NCBI RefSeq assembly: GCF_900168195.1
Contig: NZ_FUYX01000012.1
Span: forward strand, 102,320 to 166,319
Direction of reading: 5' to 3'
From: Allobosea thiooxidans
Lineage (GTDB): Bacteria > Pseudomonadota > Alphaproteobacteria > Rhizobiales > Beijerinckiaceae
DNA: 64,000 nt
Shown: positions 38,645-48,278 of the stretch, piece after piece
Layout of the letters: each line of letters opens with the position of its first letter
Numbering within the stretch: position 1 is the stretch's first letter
Position numbers and translations under genes: made by a program
The notes under the pieces: generated by a model
The model's input: only the letters and a program-made list of their open reading frames with translations
Told to the model about the DNA's origin: nothing
Database searches by the model: none

Positions 38645-39310
38645 TCACAGGAAGGTCGCGATCTCCTCCAGCGGTTTCTTGCCGATGGCGGGGACGAGGC
38701 AATCCTCCTTCGGGTAGCCGACGACGAGCAGGATCAGCGCCTTCTCGTTGTCGGGCCGCCCGCAGATCTGGTTGAGGAAGTTCATCGGCGCCGGTGTATG
38801 CGTCAGCGTCGCCAGCCCGGCGTCGTGCAGTGCCGCGATCAGGAAGCCGGTGGCGATGCCGACCGATTCCGGCACGTAATAGTGCTTCACCTTGTTGCCC
38901 TGCGCGTCAAAACCCCAGCGCTGGGCGAAGATCGCGATCAGCCACGGCGCGGTCTCGAGGAAGGGCTTCTTGTCGTCCGTGCCGAGATGGGCGAGCGCGT
39001 CGAGCCATTCCTCGCCGGCGCGGCCGGCATAGAAGGCGCGCTCCTCCTCCTCGGCGCCCTCGCGGATCAGCTTCTTGCGCTCGGGATCGGAGATGCAGAC
39101 GAAGGTCCAGGGCTGCTGGTTGGCGCCGGAAGGGGCCGTGCCGGCGACCCGCACCGCCGCCTCGATCAGCTCGCGCGGCACCGGCCGGTCGGCATAGTCG
39201 CGCACGGTGCGGCGCTTGCGCATGCGGGCGAGGAATGCCTCGGCACGGGGCAGCATCTCGGCTTCGGGAACGCCCTCGAAGACGAGAGGCATGGTGACAT
39301 AGGGACTCAC
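38645..39310 (-). CDS. Nitroreductase family protein
   Basis: A 221-residue FMN-dependent nitroreductase. Typical blocks are [20 protein letters not shown] (FMN binding), [20 protein letters not shown] and [20 protein letters not shown]. The pattern is close to the iodotyrosine-deiodinase-like branch. I start at the GTG at 39310 because CAGGAG lies 8 bases upstream. The ATG at 39292 ([13 protein letters not shown]) has no such site but is a possible alternative. It is divergent from polA with about 93 bases between. Confidence 0.88.
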   Translation of the reverse strand: MSPYVTMPLVFEGVPEAEMLPRAEAFLARMRKRRTVRDYADRPVPRELIEAAVRVAGTAPSGANQQPWTFVCISDPERKKLIREGAEEEERAFYAGRAGEEWLDALAHLGTDDKKPFLETAPWLIAIFAQRWGFDAQGNKVKHYYVPESVGIATGFLIAALHDAGLATLTHTPAPMNFLNQICGRPDNEKALILLVVGYPKEDCLVPAIGKKPLEEIATFL

Positions 39311-39403
39311 GGCGTTCGCTCCTGACGTGTTTTGGTCAGCTTGCTGCGAATTGCAGGTCCGGCGCAATGGACCGGTTGCGTCGGCCCGCTTATGGTCCGC
39401 GCC

Positions 39404-42400
39404 ATGAGCGATAAAGCCACGACCGCCCCCGCCCTGAAGCCCGGCGACCATCTCTTCCTGGTCGACGGCTCGAACTTCATCTTCCGGGCCTATTTCCAGT
39501 CGATCAACCAGGACCGGAAATACAATGCCCGCTCCGACGGCCTGCCCTCCGGCGCGGTCAGGCTCTTCGCGACGAAACTCTTCCAGTTCGTGCGCGAGGG
39601 CGTGCTCGGCGTCAGGCCGACCCATCTCGCCATCGTCTTCGACAAGTCCGAGAACTCGTTCCGCAAGGCGATCTACCCGGCCTACAAGGGCAACCGCTCC
39701 GACCCGCCGGCCGACCTCATTCCCCAGTTCCCGCTGATGCGCGAGGCGGTGCGCGCCTTCGGTCTGATTCCGGTCGAGCAGGATGTCTATGAGGCCGACG
39801 ACCTGATCGCGACCTATGCGAAGCAGGCGCGCGAGGCCGGCGCCGAGGTGCTGATCGTCTCCGCCGACAAGGACCTGATGCAGCTCGTGCGGCCGGGCGT
39901 CGCCATGTACGACCCCGCTTCGGGCGACCAGAAGAAGGGTGCGGGCTTCCGCGCCGAGCGCCGCATCGGCGAGCCGGAAGTCGTCGAATATTTCGGCGTC
40001 ACCCCGGACAAGGTCACCGATGTCCAGGCGCTGGCGGGCGATGCCACCGACAACGTGCCGGGCGCGCCCGGCATCGGCATCAAGACCGCCGCCCAGCTGA
40101 TCGGCGAGTATGGCGACCTCGAAACCCTGCTGGCGCGCGCCGGCGAGATCAAGCAGCCGAAGCGCCGGGAGACGCTGACCAATCCCGAGGTGGTCGAGAA
40201 GGTCCGCATCTCGCACAAGCTCGTCAGCCTGGTCGACGACGTGAAGGTCGAGACACCGCTGGAGAATCTGACGCTGGAGCAGCCCGATCCGGCGAAGCTC
40301 ATCGCCTTCCTCAAGGCGATGGAGTTCACCACCATCACCAAGCGCGTCGCCGAGGCCTATGAGGCCGATGTCGGGGCGGTCGATGCCGATCCGGCGCTGG
40401 CGCCGGGCGGCTCGCGCGCGGCCGAGCTCAAGGCGCTTTATGCTGGCGCCGACGCGATCGAGGACGCCGTCTCGGCCACCACCCCGGCCGCGCCCTCGCC
40501 GGCGGCGACCCTGGCGGAGGCGACCGGCGGCGAGGCGGGCTGGATGAAGCCGGCCGATCTCGCGGCGTCCCGCAAGAACGAGGCGATCGCCGGCAAGATC
40601 GACCGCTCGACATACGAATGCGTGCGTACGCTCGCCGATCTCGAACGCTGGATCGGCTGGGCCTACGAGGCCGGCCATGTCGCTCTCGATACCGAGACGA
40701 ACTCGCTCGACGCGATGCAGGCCGATCTCGTCGGCATCTCGCTCGCGGTCGCGCCCGGCCGCGCCTGCTACATCCCGCTCCAGCATCGCGCCGGCGATGG
40801 CGGCCTCTTCGACGAAGGCTTGCTGCCCGAGCAAATCCCGGTCGCGCAGGCCGTCGCGGCGCTGAAGCCGCTGCTCGCCGATGCCGGCGTGCTCAAGATC
40901 GGCCAGAACCTGAAATACGATCTGCTGGTCCTGGGGCGCCACGGCCTCGCCGTGTCGCCGATCGAGGACACGATGCTGATCTCCTACGCGCTCGATGCCG
41001 GCATCAACAGCCACGGCATGGACAAGCTCTCGGAGCTGCATCTCGGCCACGAGACGATCCCCTATGCGCAGGTCGCCGGCAGCGGAAAGTCGGCGGTCAC
41101 CTTCGACAAGGTGCCGCTCGAGAAGGCGACCGACTATGCCGCCGAGGACGCCGACGTCACGCTCCGCCTCTGGCTCGCGCTGAAGCCCCGGCTCGCGGCC
41201 GAGAAGAAGACGGCGGTCTACGAGGTGCTGGAACGGCCGATGGTCGCGGTGCTTGCCGATATGGAGAAGCGCGGCATCGCCATCGACCGGCAGATCCTGT
41301 CGCGTCTCTCCGGCGATTTCGCGCAAGGCCTGGCACGGCTGGAGGACGAGATCTACGAGCTCGCCGGCGAGAAATTCACCATCGGGAGCCCCAAGCAGCT
41401 CGGCGACATCCTGTTCGGCAAGATGGGGCTGGAAGGCGCCAAGAAGACCGCGACGGGCCAATGGGCGACGGGCGCGGGCGTGCTGGAGGACCTCGCCGAG
41501 CAAGGCCACGCCCTGCCTTCGAAAATTCTCGACTGGCGCCAGCTCGCCAAGCTCAAATCGACCTATACGGATTCGCTGCCGGGCTATGTGAACCCGCAGA
41601 CCAACCGCGTGCACACCTCCTACGCGCTGGCGGCGACGACCACGGGGCGGCTCTCCTCCTCCGAGCCGAACCTGCAGAACATCCCGATCCGCACCGAGGC
41701 CGGGCGCAAGATCAGGACGGCCTTCGTGCCGGAGAAGGGCTTCAAGCTGGTTTCCGCCGACTACAGCCAGATCGAGCTGCGCATCCTCGCCCATATCGCC
41801 GAGATCCCGCAGCTCAGGCAGGCCTTCGCCGACGGGGTCGACATCCATGCCATGACCGCCTCGGAGATGTTCGGCGTGCCGGTCCAGGGCATGCCGAGCG
41901 AGGTGCGCCGGCGCGCCAAGGCGATCAATTTCGGCATCATCTACGGCATCTCGGCCTTCGGCCTCGCCAACCAGCTCGGCATCGGCCGCGAGGAGGCGAG
42001 CGCCTATATCCGCAAATATTTCGAGCGCTTCCCCGGCATCCGCGACTATATGGACCAGACCAAGACCCATGTCCGCGCCCATGGCCAGGTCACCACGATC
42101 TTCGGCCGGATCTGCCATTTTCCGGCGGTGGCCTCGAAGAACCCGTCCGAACGCGCCTTCGTCGAGCGCCAGGCGATCAACGCGCCGATCCAGGGCTCGG
42201 CCGCCGACATCATCCGCCGTGCCATGGTGCGGATGGATGCGGCGCTCGCCGCCGAGCGCCTCAATGCCCGCATGCTCCTGCAGGTCCATGACGAGCTCGT
42301 CTTTGAGGTGCCGGAGGCGGAGGTCGAGAAGACCCTGCCGGTGATCGAGAAGGTGATGGTCGAGGCGCCGCATCCGGCCGTGCAGCTCAGGGTGCCGCTC

Positions 42401-42445
42401 GCGGTCGAGGCCCGCGCCGCCGGCAACTGGGACGAGGCGCACTGA
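39404..42445 (+). CDS. polA: DNA polymerase I
   Basis: PolA, 1013 aa, with all three activities. The N-terminal 5'-nuclease has [14 protein letters not shown] and [17 protein letters not shown]. The 3'-5' proofreading domain is intact ([43 protein letters not shown]). The polymerase has motif [16 protein letters not shown], motif [17 protein letters not shown] and motif [16 protein letters not shown]. It is somewhat longer than E. coli Pol I (928 aa) owing to the linker around residues 340-400. The start at 39404 is preferred; an ATG four codons upstream exists. Confidence 0.97.
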   Translation: MSDKATTAPALKPGDHLFLVDGSNFIFRAYFQSINQDRKYNARSDGLPSGAVRLFATKLFQFVREGVLGVRPTHLAIVFDKSENSFRKAIYPAYKGNRSDPPADLIPQFPLMREAVRAFGLIPVEQDVYEADDLIATYAKQAREAGAEVLIVSADKDLMQLVRPGVAMYDPASGDQKKGAGFRAERRIGEPEVVEYFGVTPDKVTDVQALAGDATDNVPGAPGIGIKTAAQLIGEYGDLETLLARAGEIKQPKRRETLTNPEVVEKVRISHKLVSLVDDVKVETPLENLTLEQPDPAKLIAFLKAMEFTTITKRVAEAYEADVGAVDADPALAPGGSRAAELKALYAGADAIEDAVSATTPAAPSPAATLAEATGGEAGWMKPADLAASRKNEAIAGKIDRSTYECVRTLADLERWIGWAYEAGHVALDTETNSLDAMQADLVGISLAVAPGRACYIPLQHRAGDGGLFDEGLLPEQIPVAQAVAALKPLLADAGVLKIGQNLKYDLLVLGRHGLAVSPIEDTMLISYALDAGINSHGMDKLSELHLGHETIPYAQVAGSGKSAVTFDKVPLEKATDYAAEDADVTLRLWLALKPRLAAEKKTAVYEVLERPMVAVLADMEKRGIAIDRQILSRLSGDFAQGLARLEDEIYELAGEKFTIGSPKQLGDILFGKMGLEGAKKTATGQWATGAGVLEDLAEQGHALPSKILDWRQLAKLKSTYTDSLPGYVNPQTNRVHTSYALAATTTGRLSSSEPNLQNIPIRTEAGRKIRTAFVPEKGFKLVSADYSQIELRILAHIAEIPQLRQAFADGVDIHAMTASEMFGVPVQGMPSEVRRRAKAINFGIIYGISAFGLANQLGIGREEASAYIRKYFERFPGIRDYMDQTKTHVRAHGQVTTIFGRICHFPAVASKNPSERAFVERQAINAPIQGSAADIIRRAMVRMDAALAAERLNARMLLQVHDELVFEVPEAEVEKTLPVIEKVMVEAPHPAVQLRVPLAVEARAAGNWDEAH

Positions 42446-42457
42446 GGCGCGGCGGCC

Positions 42458-42482
42458 GGAACCCGGCCGATCGTCCGGCGTT
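42458..42482 (+). promoter_or_regulatory. EcfG-type promoter (AI-2E transporter gene)
   Basis: An exact GGAAC-N16-CGTT match in the short gap after polA. The transporter start codon lies 66 bases downstream. It matches the consensus of the general stress sigma factor encoded at 49791. Confidence 0.75.
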
Positions 42483-42548
42483 GCTGTCTCGGACGCGCCA
42501 AGGGGTGCGCGGGTCGGGGGGACGCGGGTCGCGCGTCGGACGCAGGAC

Positions 42549-43679
42549 ATGCTCAGCTCATCCGCCTGGAGGCCGTTTCCGCGCTACATGGCCGAACCGG
42601 AGCCGGTGGAGGAGACCGAAGAGGTCACGCAATACGAGCACGACCTCATCCTCCGCTACGCCATCGTCGGCATCTTCGTCATCCTGTTCACCGCGACGCT
42701 GTATCTCACCAAGGTCATCGCCGTTCCGGTGACGGCCGGCGTGATTTTCGGCCTCGTGCTCGGCCCGCTGGTCGACTGGCTGGTGCGCCATGGTGTGCCG
42801 CAGCATCTGGCCGCGGCGACGGTGACCCTGCTCTTCCTCGGCGTCCTGATGGGCGCGCTCGCGATCCTGGCGGTGCCGGTCGCCGGCTGGGCCGACCAGG
42901 CCCCGGCGATGATGGCGGGGCTGCAGGCCAAGCTCGCCCGGCTCTTCGCCTTCATGGACGAATTCAAGCGCAGCATCGCCTCGATCACGGGCAAGGGGGG
43001 CGAGCTCAGCGTCTCGCAGGGCAACCCGCTCTTCGACATCGCCATGACCTCGTCGACGGCAGCGGGCGGCATGCTGATCTTCGTCGCCACCGTCTATTTC
43101 TGGCTGGCCACCCGCCGCCATCTGAAGGCGCGCGTGCTCCGGTTCTGCCTGCGCGACGCGCGCCGCTCGGCCGGCTCCTTCTTCGAGGAGATCGAGGCCA
43201 GGGTGGCGCGCTATTTCGCGCTGGTGACGGTGATCAATCTCGGCATGGGGCTGTTGACCATGGCGATCGCCTGGCTCGCGGGGCTACCCTTCCCGGTCTT
43301 CTGGGGCGCGCTCGCATTCCTGCTCAACTACCTGGCCTTCATCGGCCCGATCATCGTCGCCGTCCTGCTGTTCGCGGGCGCGCTGCTCGATGCGCCCTCG
43401 CTGCTCGCCGCGCTCTGGCCGGCGACGGCCTACTACATCCTGCATCTCTTCGAGGGCAACGCGGTGACGCCGGTCTTCGTCGGCAACCGGCTGACGATCT
43501 CGCCCTTCCTCGTCTTCATCGCCTTCATCTTCTGGCTCTGGCTCTGGGGGCCGGTGGGAGCGGTGCTCTCGACGCCGATCGTCATCGTCTTCATGGTCGC
43601 CCAGGAGGAATTCGCGCGCTATCGCCGCGAGAAGGCGAAGGCCGCAGCCGAGGAAACGGCCGCGGCGGAGCCGGCTTGA
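42549..43679 (+). CDS. AI-2E family transporter
   Basis: A 376-residue membrane protein of the AI-2E (TqsA/PerM) family. About seven to eight hydrophobic segments are visible. Family blocks are [60 protein letters not shown] and [20 protein letters not shown]. Members export small molecules or ions and the substrate varies. An ATG at 42588 is an alternative start. An exact EcfG-type promoter precedes it, so general-stress induction is likely. Confidence 0.92.
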   Translation: MLSSSAWRPFPRYMAEPEPVEETEEVTQYEHDLILRYAIVGIFVILFTATLYLTKVIAVPVTAGVIFGLVLGPLVDWLVRHGVPQHLAAATVTLLFLGVLMGALAILAVPVAGWADQAPAMMAGLQAKLARLFAFMDEFKRSIASITGKGGELSVSQGNPLFDIAMTSSTAAGGMLIFVATVYFWLATRRHLKARVLRFCLRDARRSAGSFFEEIEARVARYFALVTVINLGMGLLTMAIAWLAGLPFPVFWGALAFLLNYLAFIGPIIVAVLLFAGALLDAPSLLAALWPATAYYILHLFEGNAVTPVFVGNRLTISPFLVFIAFIFWLWLWGPVGAVLSTPIVIVFMVAQEEFARYRREKAKAAAEETAAAEPA

Positions 43680-43692
43680 ACCCGGCGATATC

Positions 43693-43717
43693 GGAACAGA
43701 AGCGGGCCCGGCGCGTT
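43693..43717 (+). promoter_or_regulatory. EcfG-type promoter (DUF883-like / membrane protein operon)
   Basis: An exact GGAAC-N16-CGTT match starting 13 bases after the AI-2E transporter stop and 79 bases before the next gene. The C-terminal YqjD/ElaB-like and holin-like genes downstream are typical stress-regulon members. Confidence 0.78.
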
Positions 43718-43796
43718 GCAAACCGCGCGGGGGCCTTGCGGGGAAGGCGTCATCCCGCCACCATCCCATTCTCGTCAGCGACAGGAACAGATCGTC

Positions 43797-44156
43797 ATGG
43801 CAACCACGACATCCGCGAAACGTCAGGCGGCCGCCGCCGCCAAGCGAGCCAAGGCCGAGGTCGAGGCCGGTGCCGAGGATGTCGCGGCGCAGGCGCGTCA
43901 GGCCGGCGCGCGCGCCAAGCGCCAGGCGAGCGCCCTGGAGGACACGCTGACGCGCAGCGCCGAGGACATCGCCGCTACGGTCAGCGAAAGGCTGCGCGCG
44001 GTCGGCGTCGACACCGACCGCATGGTCGGCGTCGCCAAGGAGCAGGCGACCGAGCTGCAGCAGCTGATCGAGGACGAGATTCGTGAGCGGCCGCTGCGCG
44101 CCCTCGGGCTCGCGGCTGCCGTCGGCCTGTTCGTCGGTTACCTGTCGGCACGCTAG
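43797..44156 (+). CDS. DUF883/YqjD-like membrane-anchored protein
   Basis: A 119-residue protein. A long charged, Ala-rich helical region (AAAAAKRAKAEVEAGAEDVA onward to about residue 95) ends in a C-terminal glycine-rich anchor (RALGLAAAVGLFVGYLSAR). This is the layout of the YqjD/ElaB (DUF883) group, inner-membrane proteins that bind ribosomes in stationary phase in E. coli. The ATG at 43797 follows ACAGGAACAG. It is under an exact EcfG promoter and is followed 2 bases later by a small membrane protein gene. Confidence 0.82.
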   Translation: MATTTSAKRQAAAAAKRAKAEVEAGAEDVAAQARQAGARAKRQASALEDTLTRSAEDIAATVSERLRAVGVDTDRMVGVAKEQATELQQLIEDEIRERPLRALGLAAAVGLFVGYLSAR

Positions 44157-44158
44157 CC

Positions 44159-44584
44159 ATGTTCGGGGGGCTCGGATCCTTCATCGCTTCGGAGATTTCC
44201 GGAGCGGTGAAGCGCAACGTCACCGTCTACGGCCTGTTCGGCTTCGCCGCGCTGCTCCTGCTCTGTGCCGGGGGCTACGCGCTCAACGCGCTGCATACCG
44301 TGCTGGAGCTGCGCTACGGCGCGGTCGCGGCGAGCCTCTGGATCGCCGGCGGCCTGTTCGTGACGGCGCTTTTCGCCTTTGGGCTTGCGCTCATCGTCAA
44401 GGGCCGGCGCCGGCCGCCGCGGCCCGCCGCGACGGCGGCTCTCGCCGCCGCGCCGCTTGCGGCGAAGCTGATCGGATCGCGCCTGAGCTGGCGCATGGCG
44501 GTCGCCGGCGGCATCGTGGTGCTGGGTGCGATCCTCGGCCGGCAGATCGTCGCCGGGGGCGAGAGCGACGACGAGGAAGCGTGA
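44159..44584 (+). CDS. Small membrane protein, holin-superfamily-like
   Basis: A 141-residue membrane protein with two clear N-terminal helices (LFGFAALLLLCAGGYALNAL, SLWIAGGLFVTALFAFGLAL) and a third near the C-terminus (AVAGGIVVLGAILGRQIVA). It resembles the YqjE/phage-holin III-like proteins that accompany YqjD-type proteins. It is not a phage gene here: no phage neighbours exist. It starts 2 bases after the DUF883-like gene and should be co-expressed from the EcfG promoter. Confidence 0.75.
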   Translation: MFGGLGSFIASEISGAVKRNVTVYGLFGFAALLLLCAGGYALNALHTVLELRYGAVAASLWIAGGLFVTALFAFGLALIVKGRRRPPRPAATAALAAAPLAAKLIGSRLSWRMAVAGGIVVLGAILGRQIVAGGESDDEEA

Positions 44585-44664
44585 CCCGCCGATGGGGGCA
44601 GACGGTGGACGCAGCCTGTCTTTTTACATAGGGATGTCGGCATGCACCCGTTAACAAGGCCGGC

Positions 44665-46059
44665 ATGTCCGTTCAGGTGAGGCCCCGTAGCCGCATCCCC
44701 TTTCCGGCGCTTCCGACACTCGGAACCCGGCTGCGCTCGGCCACGACGACGATCATCGCGATCGGCGTCGTCGCGGTGGCGGTCCTGCTTGCCGCCTGGA
44801 TCAACCGGCAGGCACGGCAGACGGCCGACCGGGTTTCCCACGCCATCGAGATCCGCGAGCGGGCCGAACGCTTCCTCGGCCGGCTGCGCGATGCCGAGAC
44901 CGGCCAGCGGGGCTACCTTCTGACCGGCCAGGCGGAGCATCTCGATCCCTTCACCGAAGGCCGCGCGGCGGCGGGGCCCGAGCTCGATATCCTGGCGGCC
45001 CTTGTCGATACCGACCCGGCCCAGAAAGAGCGGGTGATGAAGCTGCGCGCCGACATGCGCGCCAAGTTCGAAGAACTCGACCGGACGATCGCCCTCGAGC
45101 GCGCCGGCCGGCGCGACGAGGCGCTTGCGCTCGTCCGCGACGAAAAGGGCATCGCCGCCATGGACCGTCTGCGCGAGACCGTGCAGCAGATCCAGCAGAA
45201 CGAGAACATCCGGCTGATGTCGCTCTACCGCCGGGAAGAGCGTCGCCGCCTCTGGGGCAGCACCGGCATCGTTGTCGCGCTCGCCGGGCTCGCCTTCGCC
45301 GCCTGGCAGCAGCTGCGTCGCCGCCAGCGCCGCAGCGCCGCGCTGGCGGTCACCAATGCCGAGCTGGAGCAGATCGTCGGCGAGCGGACACGCCAGCTCG
45401 AGAGCGAACGCCTGCGTATCGAGGCGTTGCTGCGCGACGTCAATCATCGCGTCGGCAACAATCTCGCCATGGTCTCGGCCCTGCTCAACGTCCAGAGCCG
45501 GCAGGCGCGCGAGCCGGCGGTCAAGGCCGCGCTGGCGCAGGCGCAGTCGCGCATCCAGGCGATCGCGGCTGGCCAGCGCCGCCTGCGTCTCGACATCGAG
45601 ACCGACGAGATCGATGCGCGCCCCTATATGGAGGATCTTCTGGCCGAGATCGGCAAGGCCGCCGAGGGGCGCCCGATCCGGATCGAGCTCGACATGGAAG
45701 CGATCCGCCTGCCGGGGCGCGACGCGGTCTCCTTCGTCGTCATCGTCAACGAGCTCGTGACCAATGCCATCAAGCATGCCTTTCCGGACGGCCTCGCCGG
45801 CAACATCACGATCCGCTTGACGCGGGACGAGGCCGAGAAGGAGACGGTCCTTGTCATGACCATCGAAGATGACGGCGTCGGCATGCCGCCCGAGGCGCGC
45901 AATGAAGGCCTGGGGCAGACCGTGATCGCGAGCCTGTTGCGGAGCATGCGGGCCAAGATGTCGACAGGACCGCTGCACGAGGGGCAGGTCCGGCCCGGCA
46001 CCCGCGTGACCGTCATCTTTCCGAAGCGGGAGATTCCCGAGGCCGAAGCCGCGGATTGA
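44665..46059 (+). CDS. Sensor histidine kinase, CHASE3 + HisKA_2
   Basis: A 464-residue membrane sensor kinase. Two membrane helices (residues ~27-46 and ~190-210) flank a CHASE3 domain (RLRDAETGQRGYLLTGQAEH). The C-terminal HisKA_2 motif LLRDVNHRVGNNLAMVSALL carries the phospho-acceptor His. An intact ATPase follows: N-box VIVNELVTNAIKHAFPDG and G-box EDDGVGMPPEARNEGLGQ. Kinases of this HWE/HisKA_2 class often feed PhyR or single receivers in alphaproteobacteria. It converges on a single-domain receiver gene; partnership is plausible but not shown. Confidence 0.92.
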   Translation: MSVQVRPRSRIPFPALPTLGTRLRSATTTIIAIGVVAVAVLLAAWINRQARQTADRVSHAIEIRERAERFLGRLRDAETGQRGYLLTGQAEHLDPFTEGRAAAGPELDILAALVDTDPAQKERVMKLRADMRAKFEELDRTIALERAGRRDEALALVRDEKGIAAMDRLRETVQQIQQNENIRLMSLYRREERRRLWGSTGIVVALAGLAFAAWQQLRRRQRRSAALAVTNAELEQIVGERTRQLESERLRIEALLRDVNHRVGNNLAMVSALLNVQSRQAREPAVKAALAQAQSRIQAIAAGQRRLRLDIETDEIDARPYMEDLLAEIGKAAEGRPIRIELDMEAIRLPGRDAVSFVVIVNELVTNAIKHAFPDGLAGNITIRLTRDEAEKETVLVMTIEDDGVGMPPEARNEGLGQTVIASLLRSMRAKMSTGPLHEGQVRPGTRVTVIFPKREIPEAEAAD

Positions 46060-46093
46060 GCTGCCGCCGGGCTCAGATCGCCTTGAGCCTGGG

Positions 46094-46450
46094 CTAGCCG
46101 CCGATGGCCTTGAGCACGAAGGCCGCGACCTCGCGCGTCGAGAACGGCTTGCGCAGGAAGCGGGCCGATTGCAGCGGCGCCGGCACCTCCTGCGGCGCCG
46201 ACCCCGAAACGAAGGCGAAGGGCGTGCCGGCCTTCTGCAGGGCGCTGGCGACGGAAAAGGTCTTGCCGTCGACGACATCGATGTCGAGCAAGGCGCAGGA
46301 AAGCTTCCTCGTCGCGGCCCGCTTGGCTTCCGCCACGGATCCGACCACGATCAGCTCGGCCTCGTCGCCAAGCTGCTCTGCCACCGCGGATTCGATATCC
46401 ATGGCGATGAATGGGTCGTCTTCGACGATGAGAACGCGGATATCAGCCAT
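46094..46450 (-). CDS. Single-domain response regulator
   Basis: A 118-residue stand-alone receiver. VLIVEDDPFIAMDIESAVA holds the acidic pair, CALLDIDVVDGKTF the phospho-acceptor Asp, FAFVSGSAP the Ser/Thr site and FLRKPFSTREVAAF the conserved Lys. No output domain is present, so it acts by protein contact or as a phosphate sink. An exact EcfG-type promoter on its strand lies 43 bases upstream, placing it in the general stress regulon. It converges on the CHASE3 kinase. Confidence 0.92.
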   Translation of the reverse strand: MADIRVLIVEDDPFIAMDIESAVAEQLGDEAELIVVGSVAEAKRAATRKLSCALLDIDVVDGKTFSVASALQKAGTPFAFVSGSAPQEVPAPLQSARFLRKPFSTREVAAFVLKAIGG

Positions 46451-46492
46451 CGACCGGCTTTCTCACTCACTGCAATTCTGACACGCCATCCC

Positions 46493-46517
46493 AACGTGAC
46501 AGAATTGGCGATGTTCC
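46493..46517 (-). promoter_or_regulatory. EcfG-type promoter (single-domain response regulator)
   Basis: On the minus strand an exact GGAAC-N16-CGTT (plus-strand AACG at 46493-46496, GTTCC at 46513-46517), 43 bases upstream of the receiver gene start. Confidence 0.78.
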
Positions 46518-46613
46518 TGTTCCTGCCCCTAGCAGAGCACGAAAGCATCGGATTTGAGTCGATTTTGCCGGATCAAGGTTAGCAAAAAGTAATCTTGCGC
46601 GAGCTGCTGCGGG

Positions 46614-47096
46614 TCAACGGCGCCGCCCCGGTGGAATGAGCGTCAGCTCGAGACTGGTCACGCCGACCGCCGCGTTCACGCCGCGATTGCCCTGGAGCGG
46701 CAGCGGCCTCAACGTCACTTCATTGTCGGGGCCTCCGATCAGGGCATTGCTGCCGGCGGTTGCCTCGGTCTTGTAGCTGCCGTTGAGGGCTCCGAGCGAT
46801 GCGCGCGCATAGGGCCCGTAGACCCGCCACACCAGGGCCGCGCTGCGGATCGCGCCGAGATCGACGCCGAAGCCGCGAACAATGCCGGTATAGTGCTGGG
46901 GCGGGCCGCGGCGTGGCCTGAAGCGGCACTCGGTCGGCTTCTGCGATTTGGTGATCGCGGCGAGTCCGCTGCCGACCGTGCAGGAGAGACGACCTGCCGG
47001 CGGCGTGCCGCTCTGGGCCGAGGCGACGCCGGGCAGGCCGAACAGACCGGCGAGGACGGTGGCGGCGACGCAGGGTCGGGAGCGCCGAATGCTCAT
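46614..47096 (-). CDS. DUF992 family secreted protein
   Basis: A 160-residue exported protein. The signal peptide VAATVLAGLFGLPGVASAQS is followed by the DUF992 pattern: LSCTVGSGLAAITKSQKPTE, then CRFRPRRGPPQHYTGIVRGF, GVDLGAIRSAALVWRV and GGPDNEVTLRPLPLQGNRG. DUF992 proteins are periplasmic and restricted mostly to alphaproteobacteria; function unknown. AGGAG lies 9-10 bases before the ATG at 47096. An exact EcfG-type promoter lies 32 bases upstream. Confidence 0.88.
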   Translation of the reverse strand: MSIRRSRPCVAATVLAGLFGLPGVASAQSGTPPAGRLSCTVGSGLAAITKSQKPTECRFRPRRGPPQHYTGIVRGFGVDLGAIRSAALVWRVYGPYARASLGALNGSYKTEATAGSNALIGGPDNEVTLRPLPLQGNRGVNAAVGVTSLELTLIPPGRRR

Positions 47097-47127
47097 ATCA
47101 TGTGCTCCTGGGGTAGTGGCCGGACGG

Positions 47128-47152
47128 AACGCCTCAAGAAGCCCACAGTTCC
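47128..47152 (-). promoter_or_regulatory. EcfG-type promoter (DUF992 gene)
   Basis: On the minus strand an exact GGAAC-N16-CGTT (plus-strand AACG 47128-47131 and GTTCC 47148-47152). It is back to back with a second exact EcfG promoter at 47161-47185 on the plus strand. Confidence 0.8.
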
Positions 47153-47160
47153 GTCGTAGG

Positions 47161-47185
47161 GGAACCATAGGAAGCTCGTTGCGTT
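47161..47185 (+). promoter_or_regulatory. EcfG-type promoter (small ORF at 47214)
   Basis: An exact GGAAC-N16-CGTT on the plus strand, 28 bases before the ATG at 47214 of a small ORF. The divergent partner site lies 8 bases away on the other strand. Confidence 0.78.
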
Positions 47186-47213
47186 GTCGCTTCATCTTGG
47201 CATGGGAATGTCG

Positions 47214-47450
47214 ATGTCCGTGAGTCGTGTCCGCGAGCAAATCCCCACAAAAAGCGCGGCACTGCCGGCGCCCTCATCGGCTTTGCCGCCGTTCTGGGAA
47301 CTCGAGGATCTGATCGCATCCGGGCTCGACTGCGAGGCGGCGCTCGCCGTGATGGCGGCGCGGCGCATCGAGCTGCGCCTCGTCGGCGCCGGCGAGACCG
47401 CCGAAATCGAGCCGACCCATCTCTCCTGGCGTTGCGACCTTCCGATCTGA
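47214..47450 (+). CDS. Small hypothetical protein under an EcfG promoter
   Basis: A 78-residue soluble protein (MSVSRVREQIPTKSAALPAP at the start; ELEDLIASGLDCEAALAVMA in the core). I recognise no domain. The frame could start earlier at ATG codons at 47202 or 47208. I favour 47214 because GGGA lies 6 bases upstream and the predicted transcript starts near 47192. The exact EcfG promoter directly upstream supports it as a real stress gene. It converges on the extensin-like gene with only 6 bases between. Confidence 0.55.
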   Translation: MSVSRVREQIPTKSAALPAPSSALPPFWELEDLIASGLDCEAALAVMAARRIELRLVGAGETAEIEPTHLSWRCDLPI

Positions 47451-47456
47451 CGTTCG

Positions 47457-48278
47457 TCACTGGCAGAAGCGCGAGGCCTGCGAGCGCCGCTGCTGGATGT
47501 CGACATGCAGGTGGTTGGCATGGGCTGCGTCGGAGCCCGGGCCGAGGACGGTCATGAACGCGCCGCAGGCCGATTGGCGCACCGCCTCGAGGAAACGGCT
47601 CTGGACGAGGCCGGCAGGTTTTTCGACCGATACCGGGTTCGGCGCGCCGTCTTGCTTGAGCGTGAAGGCGAAGATGTCGAGGGCCTTGCCCGTGGCGTGC
47701 TCGCTCACCGGCCCGGCCGAGGCGCGGTTGCGCCGCCGACATTCCTGTCCGCCGCCGACCCGCAGATTCATCAAATCCTTGCCGAAATAGCCGCGCGCCA
47801 GCGGCTGGACGCTCCGGTCGAGCCAGTCCGCCAGCGACGCCGCCATGGCGCAGGCCAGCAGCGGCGGCGGTTCGAAGGCGACGGCGATGCTGCCATCGGC
47901 GCCGCGCAGCGCCAGAGCCGCGACGCGCACGGGCTCCTCCACCCGGCAGGCCGGATCGGTTTGCGCAGCTTCCGCCACCGCGGAGCTGATCCTGTTGCCG
48001 GGAATCGCGGCGAGCTTCGCCAGGCAGGTGGCTTCCGTCGGAGCCGGGGTGCTCGGCCCCGCCTGGACGGGCGAGGGCGCTGCGGGCGGGGAGCCGGCGG
48101 CGGGCTTGTCGGGAGGTGGCACGAGCCCGGCGGGCCGCGCCGGCGGCAACCGCTCGGACAGGCGCGTGGCTGGGGCGTCCTTCGCTCCCGCCGTGGAGCA
48201 GGCTGGCGCAAGCCAGAGCCCCGCGAGCGCGAGCGCTGCCGCCGTTCGGGCGCAAAGGGAGAACCGGCGCCGGCTCAG
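47457..48278 (-). CDS. Extensin-like protein, probable CTG start
   Basis: A ~273-residue exported protein. A signal-like N-terminus (RTAAALALAGLWLAPACSTA, possible lipoprotein cysteine) and a Pro/Ala-rich linker precede an extensin-like C-terminal domain: CRVEEPVRVAALALRGADGS, VSEHATGKALDIFAFTLKQD and SDAAHANHLHVDIQQRRS, which resembles metal-binding D-Ala-D-Ala peptidase folds. No ATG, GTG or TTG lies just before the signal peptide. The only sensible start is a CTG at 48278 that overlaps the stop of the upstream 54-codon ORF (CTGA). Other in-frame starts lie far upstream (GTG ~48449, ATG 48482) inside that ORF's region. Confidence 0.8.
   Translation of the reverse strand: MSRRRFSLCARTAAALALAGLWLAPACSTAGAKDAPATRLSERLPPARPAGLVPPPDKPAAGSPPAAPSPVQAGPSTPAPTEATCLAKLAAIPGNRISSAVAEAAQTDPACRVEEPVRVAALALRGADGSIAVAFEPPPLLACAMAASLADWLDRSVQPLARGYFGKDLMNLRVGGGQECRRRNRASAGPVSEHATGKALDIFAFTLKQDGAPNPVSVEKPAGLVQSRFLEAVRQSACGAFMTVLGPGSDAAHANHLHVDIQQRRSQASRFCQ

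Noticed and set aside
38645..42550. Very long minus-strand open frame opposite polA (over 1,200 codons)
   Set aside because: It is the antisense shadow of polA caused by high GC; only its last ~220 codons (the nitroreductase) have real protein motifs.
44159..44584. Prophage holin
   Set aside because: Holin-like membrane pattern only; no phage genes nearby and the operon is of stress-protein type.
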